From assembly GCF_018388445.1 (NCBI RefSeq), contig NZ_CP074405.1, forward strand, positions 1,426,001 through 1,490,000: a DNA stretch of 64,000 nt, given 5' to 3'. Of the stretch, positions 55,790 through 64,000 are shown one piece after another; the stretch's first letter is position 1, and each line of letters begins with the position of its first letter. The notes below the pieces were generated by a model. The model had not been told where the DNA came from. It ran no database searches and saw only the letters and a program-made list of their open reading frames with translations. This DNA is from Cellulomonas wangleii (GTDB lineage Bacteria > Actinomycetota > Actinomycetes > Actinomycetales > Cellulomonadaceae). Both the position numbers and the translations under genes were made by a program.

Positions 55790-56070
55790 CCCGGACCTCC
55801 TCGGTACCCGCCGGGACGAGGGGACGGTCGTGCGGCCGCCGTCGTCGCCGTGCCCCCGCAGTCTGGCCCGGGCCCACGCCGAGGTCCAACGCGGTCGCGC
55901 ACCCGGCACACCCCGCCGGCGTGCGCCACGCCCTTGCCGCGGTGGCAGGGGCGCCGGGCGGTGGCGCGGCGGTAGCCTGGGGTCCGACCGCGCACGCCCG
56001 GTCGATGCCGTCGGCGGGTACCCGTCGTCGCCGCACCCGGGCGCCGGCGACGACGAACCAGGGAGACCCA

Positions 56071-56301
56071 TTGAGCAAGGCAGAGCAGATCCTGGCCGCA
56101 CTGGGCGGCGAGGCCAACGTCGTGGACCTCGAGCCCTGCATCACGCGGCTGCGGGTCGAGGTCGGTGACGCGCAGCTGGTCGACGAGGCGGCGCTCAAGG
56201 CGAGCGGCGCGTTCGGCGTCGTGCGCTCGGGCCGCATCGTGCAGGTGATCGTGGGACCCGAGGCCGACAACCTCGCCGCCGAGCTCGACACCCTGCGCTG
56301 A
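56071..56301 (+). CDS. PTS EIIB domain protein (glucose/GlcNAc family), TTG start
   Basis: The 76-residue stand-alone EIIB begins SKAEQILAALGGEANVVDLEPCITRLRVEVGD. The phosphocysteine is in EPCITRLR (Cys23) and the later block is GAFGVVRSGRIVQVIVGPEADNLAAEL. It receives phosphate from EIIA and passes it to the incoming sugar at EIIC. The start is a TTG with GGGAG six bases upstream. No ATG or GTG gives a family-like N-terminus. It is probably co-transcribed with the EIIA gene 13 bases downstream. Confidence 0.93.
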   Translation: MSKAEQILAALGGEANVVDLEPCITRLRVEVGDAQLVDEAALKASGAFGVVRSGRIVQVIVGPEADNLAAELDTLR

Positions 56302-56314
56302 GACCGGCCGCCGC

Positions 56315-56782
56315 GTGGCGCAGCTGCGGCTGACGAGCCCCGTCCCGGGAGTGGTGCGGCCGCTGACGGCCGTCCCCGACCCGGTGTTCGCCGAGCAGAT
56401 GGTCGGGCCCGGGCTCGCGGTCGAACCGGACCGGACCGGTCGGCAGGACGTGCTCGCGCCGTGCGACGGCGTCGTCGGCGCGCTGCACCCGCACGCCTTC
56501 GCGCTCGAGCTCGACGACGGACGCGCGGTGCTGGTCCACGTCGGCATCGACACCGTGACCCTGGCGGGTCAGGGTTTCGAGCTGCACGTCGAGCGCGGCC
56601 GTCGCGTGCGGGCGGGTGACCGCGTGCTCACCTGGTCGCCGGTGGACGTGGCCGCGGCGGGCCTGTCGACGATGTGCCCGGTCGTGGCGCTGCAGGCCGA
56701 GGCCGTCGACGTCACGCTCCTCGTCCCCGAGGGCGAGCGGGTCGAGGCCGGCCGTCCGGTGCTGGGCTGGACGGCCGGCTGA
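56315..56782 (+). CDS. PTS EIIA protein (glucose family, Crr-like)
   Basis: The 155-residue protein has LTSPVPGVVRPLTAVPDPVFAEQMVGPGLAV, VLAPCDGVVGALHPHAFAL (second active-site His near residue 60) and GRAVLVHVGIDTVTLAGQGF with the phosphorylated His near residue 75. It links EI/HPr to EIIB for glucose or N-acetylglucosamine-type sugars. The GTG start is set by length and spacing. It converges on the mscS gene, whose stop is eight bases away. Separate EIIA and EIIB without EIIC imply a membrane EIIC encoded elsewhere. Confidence 0.93.
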   Translation: MAQLRLTSPVPGVVRPLTAVPDPVFAEQMVGPGLAVEPDRTGRQDVLAPCDGVVGALHPHAFALELDDGRAVLVHVGIDTVTLAGQGFELHVERGRRVRAGDRVLTWSPVDVAAAGLSTMCPVVALQAEAVDVTLLVPEGERVEAGRPVLGWTAG

Positions 56783-56789
56783 CGGACCG

Positions 56790-58055
56790 TCAGCCCGCCG
56801 GCGGTGGCGGGGGCTCGCGGCGCTCGACCACGTCGTGCACCGGGGTGTCGTGGGGATCCCGCGGCGAGGCGTCGCCCTGCTGCTCCACGTCGCCCTGCTG
56901 CGCGTCGCCCTGCTCCACGTCGCCCTGCTGCGCGTCGCCCTGCGGGGTGCCGGCGGCCCCGCCGGGAGTCGTGCCGCCGCTGCCCCCCGCGCCGTCGTCC
57001 GCCGACGTCGGGATCAGCCCCAGGCGCTCCTGGTGCGCCACCAGGGCGTCCCGCTGCCCGGCCAGCGGCACGCCGGCCGCCTCGAGCGCCTGCCGCACCG
57101 CGAGGCGCAGGTGCCGGGCCACCTCCCACTGCATGGCCGGGGCGGTCCTCACGGAAAGGCGCAGCCCGACGGCGTCGGCCGCGAGCTTCTCGGCGCCCGT
57201 GACCTCGGGCTCGCCCTGCAGGTAGGCGCCGACCACGGGGTCGGTCGCCACCCGGCGGGCCGCCTCGGTCAGCAGGCCGCGCGCCTCGTCGAGGTCGACG
57301 AAGTAGTCGACGTCCACCTCGACCAGCGCGGTGCTGAACCCCTGGGTCTTGTTGCCCACGCGGACGATGGAGCCGTTGGGGACGTACCAGAGGGTGCCGC
57401 TGTCGTCGCGCACCTTGGTCACCCGCAGCCCGACGTTCTCCACGGTGCCGGTCGCCGGGCCGATGTCCACGACGTCGCCCACGCCGTACTGGTCCTCCAG
57501 CAGCATGAACAGGCCGGAAAGGAAGTCCTTGACCAGGCTCTGCGCGCCGAAGCCGACGGCGACGCCCACGATCCCGGCGGACGCGATGAACGGCGCCAGG
57601 TTGATGTGCAGCGCGTCGAGCACCAGCAGGCCGGCGATGGAGCCGACCACGATCGACGCGGTCGAGCGCAGCACGGACCCGATGGTCCGGGCGCGCTGCG
57701 CGCGTCGGGCCGTGGCGAGCGGGTTCGCCTTGAGCAGGACGGAGCCCACCTCGGACCGGCCGATCGGGCGCAGCACACCGCGCTCGATGACGGGATCGCC
57801 CTCCGCCACGTGCCGGGTGACGCCGGAGATGGTGCGCCGCAGCAGCAGGAGGACCAGGGCGCTGATGACGACGATGAGGACGATGCGCAGGGGGACCCCG
57901 ACGAACCACTCCCACCAGTCGCCGAGCCATGTGGGCCAGCTGTCACCGGCGGGCTTGGTGAACGACGGCGGGGTCACCTCGGCCGTCGCCGCCGGCGCGG
58001 TCGCCGTCGGGGACGCGCTCGGGGACGCGCCCGCGGACACGGTCGGGGTCCTCAT
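56790..58055 (-). CDS. MscS-family mechanosensitive channel
   Basis: The 421-residue protein has an N-terminal Ser/Thr/Ala-rich stretch and a membrane helix near 55-73. The pore-lining region is ASAGIVGVAVGFGAQSLVKDFLSGLFMLLEDQYGVGDVVDIG, which is diagnostic of MscS, followed by VPNGSIVRVGNKTQG. The C-terminal 90 residues are a hydrophilic Gly/Gln/Asp repeat. It releases solutes on hypo-osmotic shock. It overlaps the stop of the peptidase gene by four bases (ATGA), so the two are coupled. Confidence 0.94.
   Translation of the reverse strand: MRTPTVSAGASPSASPTATAPAATAEVTPPSFTKPAGDSWPTWLGDWWEWFVGVPLRIVLIVVISALVLLLLRRTISGVTRHVAEGDPVIERGVLRPIGRSEVGSVLLKANPLATARRAQRARTIGSVLRSTASIVVGSIAGLLVLDALHINLAPFIASAGIVGVAVGFGAQSLVKDFLSGLFMLLEDQYGVGDVVDIGPATGTVENVGLRVTKVRDDSGTLWYVPNGSIVRVGNKTQGFSTALVEVDVDYFVDLDEARGLLTEAARRVATDPVVGAYLQGEPEVTGAEKLAADAVGLRLSVRTAPAMQWEVARHLRLAVRQALEAAGVPLAGQRDALVAHQERLGLIPTSADDGAGGSGGTTPGGAAGTPQGDAQQGDVEQGDAQQGDVEQQGDASPRDPHDTPVHDVVERREPPPPPAG
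56870..56943. repeat. short tandem repeat in the MscS C-terminus
   Basis: Alternating copies of GTCGCCCTGCTGC and GTCGCCCTGCTCCAC (read on the plus strand) encode a QGDA/QGDVEQ repeat in the cytoplasmic tail. Confidence 0.75.
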
Positions 58056-60256
58056 GCCTCCTCGACCTCCAGCAGACCGGTGCGGTCGGCGACGAACTGC
58101 AGCTGCTCGGCCGACAGGCCGATGGTGCGGGACAGCGCGCGGGCGCCGTGGCCCACGCCGATCTCGCGGCGCAGCAGGACGGGCCGCTCCGCCGGGTCGG
58201 ACGTCGTGGCCGCCTGCAGGGCGGCGGCGAGCTTGCGCGCGTGCAGGGGGTCGACCCGGGAGTCGCCCTCGAAGACGGTGAACAGCACCGCGGGGTACGC
58301 GGTCCCGTCGACCACGCGGTGGTAGGGCGAGTACCCGAGCAGCCAGTCCAGCTCCTCGGGGACCTCGGCGTCGCCGTACTCCTCGGTCCACGTCACGCCC
58401 AGGCCGAACCGCTGGTAGCGGACCATGTCGAGCAGGGGCGCCGAGCAGACGGCCGCGGCCCACAGGTCGGGGCGCTGCGTCACGGCCGCGCCGACCAGCA
58501 GGCCGCCGTTCGAGCCGCCCCAGCAGGCCAGCGTGTCCGTGGTCGTCCACCCCTCGGCCACCAGGTGCTCGGCGACGGCGTGGAAGTCGTCGAAGACGTT
58601 CTGCTTGGACCCGCGCATGCCGGCGCGGTGCCACTCCTCGCCCTCCTCGCCGCCGCCGCGCAGGTTGGCCACGACGTAGACGCCGCCGGCCTCGACCCAC
58701 GCGAGGGTCGTCGCGGAGTAGGCCGGGTCCAGGCTGATCTGGAAGCCGCCGTACCCGTACAGGACGGTGGGCGCCGGGGCGAGCGGGCGCCCCTCGGCGT
58801 CGACGCGGTCGGCACGCGCCAGCACGAACGCGCGCACGAGCGTGCCGTCCGCGCTCACGACCTCGATCTGCCGGCTGTGGACCGCCGGCACGTCGGGCAG
58901 GGCGCCCGGCGGGGTCGCCCACACGTCGACGTCACCGGTGCGGGCGTCGTACCGGTGCACGTGGGGCACCGTCACGTGGTCGGTGTAGGAGAACCAGACC
59001 TCGGGACCCCCCTCGGGGCGCGTCACCAGGCCGCTGATCGAACCCAGCCCGGGCAGCGGCACCTGCCCCGTGCGCGCACCCGTGCGGGGGTCGTGCCGGG
59101 TCACCTCGCTGACGGCGTGGCGCCGCCACGACGCGAGCAGGGCCGAGGGCCGCGTCGGGTCACCGTCGTCGACGAACGCGACGTCCTCGAGCACCGCCAC
59201 GTCGTCCTGCGGCAGGAGCGTCGACCAGTGCTCCACGCCCGGGGTCGCGGGGTCCGTGACCGCGAGCCGGCCGCGGGGCGCGTCGAGGTCGGTGTGGACG
59301 TACAGGCGTCCGTCACGGCCCACCCACGCACCGACCTCGGCGTCGAGCCCCACCGCGACCTCGACGAAGGCCGGTGCCTCGTGCGCGCCCGGTGCGGTGA
59401 GGTCCGCGATCCACACGTCCGTCCGCGGCGCCGTGCCCGCGGACGCCGACACGATCAGCCACCGGCCGTCGCGACTGACCTGCACGCCGTAGTAGCTGGT
59501 CAGGTCCAGGCCCTCACCGAAGACCTCGACGTCCTGCTCCGGGGACGTCCCGACGCGGTGCAGCCAGACCCGGCGGTGGTACTGCTGCTCGTCGGCCGGG
59601 ACCAGGTCCGGGGCGAGGCGGCGCACGTAGTAGAACGCCTCGCCGCCGGGCAGCCAGGCGACGGGGGAGTAGCGGGCGCGGTCGATCGGACCGTCGACGA
59701 GCTGGCCGGTCGCCACGTCGAGGACGTGCAGCACGCTCTCCTCGGTCCCGCCGTGCGAGACCTGGTACGCGAGCAGGTCGCCCTCCTTCGACGGCTGCCA
59801 CGCGTCCAGGGTGGTGGTGCCCGCGGCGTCGAGCACGAGCGGGTCGACGAGCACCCGCTCGGTCGCGGTGCCGTCGGCGCCCGCCTCCGCGACGACCACG
59901 ACGGCGTGCTCCTGGTCGCCGGCGCGGCGGGTGGAGAAGCGGCGTGCACCGCGCCACGCGGGCGCACCGACGGACCCGGCACCCAGCAGGGCGGCCAGGC
60001 GGTCGCGCAGCGTCGCGTCGGCGAAGGGCGTGCCGGCCGCGGCGGCGGACACCCGCGCCCGGTAGCCGGCGTACAGGTCGTCCTGCGCGCGCGACCACCG
60101 CGCGGTGCGCTCGTCGTCCGCGTCCTCCAGGACGCGGTACGGGTCGGCGACGCGGCGTCCGTGCAGGTCCTCGACGAGGTCCGCGCGCGGGGCGTCCGGG
60201 TAGGGGGCTGCGTGGGGGACGGGGCGCGCGGTGGCGCGCGGCGGCTCGGTCGTCAC
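58052..60256 (-). CDS. prolyl oligopeptidase (S9A family)
   Basis: The 734-residue protein has a beta-propeller N-terminal region beginning [37 protein letters not shown]. Its alpha/beta-hydrolase domain has [47 protein letters not shown], the nucleophile [11 protein letters not shown] (Ser near 582), then [19 protein letters not shown] (Asp) and VGHGARA (His). It cleaves short peptides after proline. There is no signal peptide, so it is cytoplasmic. GTG 60256 is supported by TAGCCT eight bases upstream. Confidence 0.95.
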   Translation of the reverse strand: MTTEPPRATARPVPHAAPYPDAPRADLVEDLHGRRVADPYRVLEDADDERTARWSRAQDDLYAGYRARVSAAAAGTPFADATLRDRLAALLGAGSVGAPAWRGARRFSTRRAGDQEHAVVVVAEAGADGTATERVLVDPLVLDAAGTTTLDAWQPSKEGDLLAYQVSHGGTEESVLHVLDVATGQLVDGPIDRARYSPVAWLPGGEAFYYVRRLAPDLVPADEQQYHRRVWLHRVGTSPEQDVEVFGEGLDLTSYYGVQVSRDGRWLIVSASAGTAPRTDVWIADLTAPGAHEAPAFVEVAVGLDAEVGAWVGRDGRLYVHTDLDAPRGRLAVTDPATPGVEHWSTLLPQDDVAVLEDVAFVDDGDPTRPSALLASWRRHAVSEVTRHDPRTGARTGQVPLPGLGSISGLVTRPEGGPEVWFSYTDHVTVPHVHRYDARTGDVDVWATPPGALPDVPAVHSRQIEVVSADGTLVRAFVLARADRVDAEGRPLAPAPTVLYGYGGFQISLDPAYSATTLAWVEAGGVYVVANLRGGGEEGEEWHRAGMRGSKQNVFDDFHAVAEHLVAEGWTTTDTLACWGGSNGGLLVGAAVTQRPDLWAAAVCSAPLLDMVRYQRFGLGVTWTEEYGDAEVPEELDWLLGYSPYHRVVDGTAYPAVLFTVFEGDSRVDPLHARKLAAALQAATTSDPAERPVLLRREIGVGHGARALSRTIGLSAEQLQFVADRTGLLEVEEA

Positions 60257-60264
60257 GGTGCCCC

Positions 60265-60270
60265 AGGCTA
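60265..60270 (-). promoter_or_regulatory. TAGCCT -10 box before the prolyl oligopeptidase gene
   Basis: On the minus strand TAGCCT is followed by eight bases and the GTG at 60256, without a ribosome site. Confidence 0.4.
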
Positions 60271-60372
60271 CGTCGCGCCCGGCGGTCGCGCGGTGGGTCA
60301 CCCGTCCGGCCGCGCCGCGCCGGGCCGGGGTCTCGGGGCGCTGCACCCGGCGTGCTCTGGCAGGATCGAGGG

Positions 60373-62499
60373 GTGCCACACACCACCCTGCACGAGGACC
60401 TGTGGCGGCTCGCCGCCGCCTACGACGTCGTGCCGGCCTACCGCGGCCACGACGGGAACGACCACGAGGCGAGCGACGAGACCGTCATCCGCGTGCTCGG
60501 CGCCCTCGGCGTGGACGCGTCGACGCCCGAGCGGGTCGCGCTCGCGCTCGACCACGTCGAGAACATGCCGTGGCGGCGGGTGCTGCCCCCGGTGGTCGTG
60601 CTGCGGCAGGGCAGCTCGGTGAACGTCCCGGTGCACGTCACGCACGGCGATCCCGTCGAGGTGTGGCTCGAGCTCGACCCGGAGGTCGGCGGCGGGCGGC
60701 GCGAGGTCGTCCAGGTCGACGTGGTCGTCGAGCCGCGGCAGGTCGACGGGCGGCTCGTGGGCCGCGCGACGTTCGCCCTGCCCGACGACCTGCCGCTGGG
60801 CTGGCACGAGATCCGCGCGGAGGGCCCGTCGGCCCACGCGCACAGCCCTGTCGTCGTCACCCCGGAGCGCCTCGAGCTGCCCGAGCGGCTGCGCGACGGC
60901 GCGGTCTGGGGCGTCATGGCGCAGCTGTACTCGGTGCGGTCCCGGACGTCGTGGGGCGTGGGCGACCTGGCTGACCTCGCCGAGCTCGGCTGGCTGGCCG
61001 CCCACCGCTGGCACGCGGACTTCCTGCTCGTGAACCCCCTGCACGCCGCGGAGCCCGTCGAGCCGCTGACGCCCAGCCCGTACCTGCCCACGACCCGGCG
61101 GTTCGTCAACCCGCTGTACATCCGCGTGGAGGACGTCCGGGAGACGGCCTACCTGTCCGCGGCGGACCGCGCGCTCGTCGAGTGGGCGGCCGAGCCCGTG
61201 CTCGCGCTGGACACCGACCCCGGCCCGGTCGACCGTGACGCGGCGTGGGCGGCCAAGCGGGCCGCGCTCGAGGTCGTGTTCGGCCACCCGCGCTCGGTCG
61301 CCCGCCAGGCGGAGTTCGACGCGTTCGTCGAGGAGCAGGGCGAGGGGTTGCGCGAGTTCGCGCTGTGGTGCGCGCTCGTGGAGCGGTACGGACCCGTGTC
61401 CGGCTGGTCGGACGACCTGCGCGACCCGCTGTCGGACGCCGTCGCGGCCGCCGCCGTCGAGCTGGCCGACCGTGTCGTGTTCTGGTCGTGGCTGCAGTGG
61501 GTGGCCGACGAACAGCTCGAGCGGGCGCAGCGCGTCGTGCGCGAGGGCGGCATGGCGCTGGGGATCATGCACGACCTGGCCGTCGGGGTGCACCCCGAGG
61601 GGGCCGATGCCTGGGCGCTGCGCGACGTCCTGGCGACCGGGGCCTCGGTGGGCGCACCGCCGGACATGTACAACCAGCAGGGCCAGGACTGGTCGCAGCC
61701 GCCGTGGCACCCCGACGCCCTGGCCCGCGCCGCCTACCGGCCCTACCGGGACATGCTGCGCACGGTGCTGCGGCACGCCGGTGCCATCCGCATCGACCAC
61801 GTGCTCGGGCTGTTCCGCCTGTGGTGGGTGCCCGTCGGCAACTCGCCGCGCGACGGCGCCTACGTGCGGTACGACCACGACGCGCTGGTCGGCATCCTGG
61901 CGCTCGAGGCGCACCGCGCCGGGGCCGTGGTGATCGGCGAGGACCTGGGCACCGTCGAGCCGTGGGTGAGCGACTACCTCTCGGAGCGCGGGATCCTCGG
62001 GACGTCGGTGCTGTGGTTCGAGCAGGAGCACGACGGCCGCCCGCGTCCGCCGGAGTCGTACCGGAGGCTCGCCCTGGCGACGGTCACGACGCACGACCTG
62101 CCCCCCACCGCCGGGTACCTGGCGGAGGAGCACGTGACCCTGCGCGACCGGCTGGGGCTGCTGTCGACCCCGGTCGAGCAGGTGCGGGCCGAGGCGGCCG
62201 CGGAGCGCGAGCGCATGCTGAGCGCGTTGCGGGAGCGCGGGCTGCTGGGGCACGACCCGAGCGAGCGGGAGATCGTCGAGGCGCTGCACCGCTGGGTCGC
62301 CGCGACACCCGCGGTGCTGCTGGGGGTGTCCCTGGCGGACGCGGTGGGCGAGCGGCGGGCGCAGAACCAGCCCGGCACGGACCGCGAGTACCCGAACTGG
62401 AAGGTGCCGCTGGCCGACGGGACGGGGCAGGTCGTGCTCCTGGAGGACCTGTTCACCAACGCCCGCGCCCAGTCGCTGGCCGACGCGATGGGCGAGTGA
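60373..62499 (+). CDS. malQ: 4-alpha-glucanotransferase
   Basis: The 708-residue protein is the long actinobacterial MalQ form, with an extra N-terminal beta-rich domain of about 160 residues. The catalytic domain (GH77) shows WGVMAQLYSVRSRTSWGVGDLADL, NPLHAAEPVEPLTPSPYLPTTRRFVNPLYI, the nucleophile region AIRIDHVLGLFRLWWVP, the acid/base region VIGEDLGTVEP and TTHDLPPTAGYL. It transfers alpha-1,4-glucan segments between maltooligosaccharides in glycogen and maltodextrin metabolism. GTG 60373 follows a weak -10-like CAGGAT. It overlaps the next gene by four bases. Confidence 0.96.
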   Translation: MPHTTLHEDLWRLAAAYDVVPAYRGHDGNDHEASDETVIRVLGALGVDASTPERVALALDHVENMPWRRVLPPVVVLRQGSSVNVPVHVTHGDPVEVWLELDPEVGGGRREVVQVDVVVEPRQVDGRLVGRATFALPDDLPLGWHEIRAEGPSAHAHSPVVVTPERLELPERLRDGAVWGVMAQLYSVRSRTSWGVGDLADLAELGWLAAHRWHADFLLVNPLHAAEPVEPLTPSPYLPTTRRFVNPLYIRVEDVRETAYLSAADRALVEWAAEPVLALDTDPGPVDRDAAWAAKRAALEVVFGHPRSVARQAEFDAFVEEQGEGLREFALWCALVERYGPVSGWSDDLRDPLSDAVAAAAVELADRVVFWSWLQWVADEQLERAQRVVREGGMALGIMHDLAVGVHPEGADAWALRDVLATGASVGAPPDMYNQQGQDWSQPPWHPDALARAAYRPYRDMLRTVLRHAGAIRIDHVLGLFRLWWVPVGNSPRDGAYVRYDHDALVGILALEAHRAGAVVIGEDLGTVEPWVSDYLSERGILGTSVLWFEQEHDGRPRPPESYRRLALATVTTHDLPPTAGYLAEEHVTLRDRLGLLSTPVEQVRAEAAAERERMLSALRERGLLGHDPSEREIVEALHRWVAATPAVLLGVSLADAVGERRAQNQPGTDREYPNWKVPLADGTGQVVLLEDLFTNARAQSLADAMGE

Positions 62500-63038
62500 C
62501 GACGACGCTGCGCCGCGTGCGGGTCGTCGGCACCTCCGGGTCCGGCAAGACGACGTTCGCGCGGCGCCTCGCCCGGGCGCTCGCGGCCCCGCACGTCGAG
62601 CTGGACGAGGTCTTCTGGGGTCCGGACTGGGTCAAGCGTGACGTCGCCGAGGCGCACGCGGACCTGCGCTCACGGACCGCGGGCCCCGCCTGGGTGGTCG
62701 ACGGCAACTGGGACTCGCGGCTCGGTGACCTGCTCGACGGTGCGGACGCCGTGGTCTGGCTCGACCACCCGCGGCGCATCGTCATGGCGCGGGTGGTGCG
62801 GCGCACGCTGTGGCGCGGGCTCACGCGCCAGGAGCTGTGGCACGGCAACCGCGAGCGCCTGGCGAACCTGCGGCACCTCGACCCGGACCAGAACATCGTG
62901 CTGTGGTCCTGGACCTCGCACCGGCGCGTGCGCGAGCGTTACGCCGCACGGGCCGACGACCCGCGCATGGTGCGGCTGCGCGGTCGCCGCCAGGCGGAGG
63001 CGTGGCTGCGGGCCGTGGAGCGCGGGGCCGGCCGCTGA
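62496..63038 (+). CDS. P-loop kinase-like protein (adenylate kinase/FlaR-related)
   Basis: The 180-residue protein has Walker A VVGTSGSGKTTFARRLARAL at residues 10-29, then the acidic VELDEVFWGPDWVKRD, WVVDGNWDSRLGDLLDGADAVVWLDHPRRIVMARVVRRTL and a lid-like LTRQELWHGNRERL. This pattern is typical of 'topology modulation' or adenylate kinase-related proteins. The substrate is unknown. The GTG overlaps the malQ stop, so it is translationally coupled to it, but a functional link to glucan metabolism is not evident. Confidence 0.87.
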   Translation: MTTTLRRVRVVGTSGSGKTTFARRLARALAAPHVELDEVFWGPDWVKRDVAEAHADLRSRTAGPAWVVDGNWDSRLGDLLDGADAVVWLDHPRRIVMARVVRRTLWRGLTRQELWHGNRERLANLRHLDPDQNIVLWSWTSHRRVRERYAARADDPRMVRLRGRRQAEAWLRAVERGAGR

Positions 63039-63059
63039 CCCGTGGGGGTCGGCCGCACC

Positions 63060-63111
63060 CGCTCGCCCCGCCCGTTCACCCCACCCGCTCACCCCACCCG
63101 TTCACCCGCAC
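63060..63111. repeat. four degenerate 13-bp tandem repeats
   Basis: The units are variants of CGTTCACCCCACC, at 63060, 63073, 63086 and 63099, in the gap between the P-loop protein gene and the terminator. Confidence 0.7.
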
Positions 63112-63121
63112 CCCGGACACG

Positions 63122-63155
63122 CCGACGGCCGGGCACCCGCGTGCCCGGCCGTCGG
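63122..63155. terminator. bidirectional terminator hairpin
   Basis: A perfect 15-bp stem (CCGACGGCCGGGCAC and its complement) with a CCGC loop lies between the convergent P-loop protein and pepN genes. Confidence 0.85.
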
Positions 63156-63162
63156 TGTCACG

Positions 63163-64000
63163 TCAGTCGCGTGCGCGGTCCGCCTGCTGCGCGGCGAGCG
63201 CACGACGCACACCGTCGCGGGACTCGACCACGAGCCGCCGCAGCGCGGCGGGGGCGTCCGGGTGCCCGGCGAGCCACGCGTCGGTGGCACCCAGCACGTC
63301 GACCCGCGGGTCGTCGGCGAGCGCCGTCGGGTACAGGCCGACGACGACGTTCTGGGCCATCTCGTTGGTCTTGTCCGCCCAGACCCGCTCGAGCTCGGCG
63401 AAGTACGGCTCGACCCACGGGACGAGCAGCGTCGTGTCGTGCACGCGCCCGAACCCGCTGATCGTCGCGGCCTGGAGGGCGTTCGGCAGGTCGTCGCCCG
63501 AGACGACCGCGGCCCACGCGCGCTCCTTGGCCTCGGCGGTCGGGACGGCGGCCCGCGCGGCCGCGGCGGCCCGCTGCCCGGTGGCCGTCGCGTCGGCGGC
63601 CTGCTGCGCCGCGATGTCGGCGTCGCCCGCGCGACCCCCGGCGACCAGGGCGGTGAGGAGCTCCCACCGCAGGTCGGTGTCGACGGACAGGCCGTCGAGC
63701 GTGCGCCGACCGTCGAGCACCTCGGTGACGACGTCGAGCTGGGCGTCGGTGCGTGCCCGGGCGGCGAACGCCTTGAGGAGCTGCAGCTGCTGGTCCGAGC
63801 CGGCGGGCGCCGCCTCGGCGAGCGCGAGGAGCCGGTCGGCCGCCCCCGTGGCGGTGGCCTCGCGGTGCTCGGGCGCCACGTACAGGTCGAGCGCTGTGGT
63901 CAGCTGGCGCAGCAGCACGAGGATGACCGAGGAGTCGGTCTCGTGCGCGATGTTGCCGAGGACGAGCTCGACGAAGTCGCGTGCCGAGGTCTCGCCGTCC
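63163..64000 (-). CDS. pepN: aminopeptidase N, C-terminal part, 5' end beyond window
   Basis: The visible 279 codons form the helical ERAP1-like C-terminal domain of an M1 aminopeptidase: the block FVELVLGNIAHETDSSVILVLLRQLTTALDLYV, LLTALVAGGRAGDADIAAQQAADATATGQRAA, ERAWAAVVSGDDLPNALQAATISGFGRV and VEPYFAELERVWADKTNEMAQNVVVGLYP. This is the usual end of actinobacterial PepN. The catalytic HEXXH domain must lie to the right of the window edge. The enzyme removes N-terminal residues from peptides in the cytoplasm. Confidence 0.9.
   Translation of the reverse strand, partial: DGETSARDFVELVLGNIAHETDSSVILVLLRQLTTALDLYVAPEHREATATGAADRLLALAEAAPAGSDQQLQLLKAFAARARTDAQLDVVTEVLDGRRTLDGLSVDTDLRWELLTALVAGGRAGDADIAAQQAADATATGQRAAAAARAAVPTAEAKERAWAAVVSGDDLPNALQAATISGFGRVHDTTLLVPWVEPYFAELERVWADKTNEMAQNVVVGLYPTALADDPRVDVLGATDAWLAGHPDAPAALRRLVVESRDGVRRALAAQQADRARD

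Overview
The window is very GC-rich, with strong G/C at third codon positions, frequent GTG starts and four-base ATGA/GTGA overlaps between genes. Gene content is actinobacterial: DUF3039 with a coupled helicase, the clpS-DUF2017-murI-MBL-rph-rdgB block, EttA, and paired dynamin-like GTPases. A secreted family-3 pectate lyase with a ricin-type lectin domain and a GH81 endo-1,3-beta-glucanase suggest a plant- or fungal-polysaccharide degrader, most like Cellulomonas or a close relative (inference). I see no phage, insertion sequence, CRISPR array, rRNA or origin. No stretch longer than about 300 bases lacks a gene.

1-11.7 kb is carbohydrate use. It holds the start of pgi, a pectate lyase, a PfkB sugar kinase, and an amino-sugar locus: ROK repressor, ABC binding protein, two permeases, ROK kinase and nagB. 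Neither an ABC ATPase nor nagA is present. A GntR regulator and a membrane protein follow, with a clear palindromic operator. 11.8-22.9 kb is conserved housekeeping: DUF3039-helicase, nicotinate phosphoribosyltransferase, clpS to rdgB, an ABC-F protein, a DUF4916/NUDIX-like protein and thioredoxin. 23.1-31.2 kb holds the GH81 glucanase under a LacI-type operator, tRNA-Leu, a peroxiredoxin, a lone GroES-like protein, tRNA-Lys, a SUKH-like protein and a flavin disulfide oxidoreductase.

31.2-36.3 kb is an osmoprotectant (OpuC-type) ABC transporter. Its binding protein looks circularly permuted, and its ATPase gene diverges from the permeases. An ATP-grasp enzyme and tRNA-His follow. 36.3-39.5 kb has oligoribonuclease, small membrane proteins, a DUF2079 protein and tRNA-Arg. 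39.6-49.1 kb is the most striking part: two paralogous pairs of large GTPases, each made of a dynamin-like member coupled to a two-TM YfjP-like member. The pairs flank a non-canonical single-strand DNA-binding protein and ettA.

49.3-64 kb carries thioesterases, an NAD-binding/DUF2867 protein, topoisomerase IB, a truncated haemoglobin, PTS components EI, EIIB and EIIA, an MscS channel, prolyl oligopeptidase, 4-alpha-glucanotransferase, a P-loop kinase-like protein and the 3' end of an aminopeptidase N.

Many starts sit 6-8 nt after a TANNNT hexamer and lack a Shine-Dalgarno sequence. This points to leaderless mRNAs and was used to choose several start codons.
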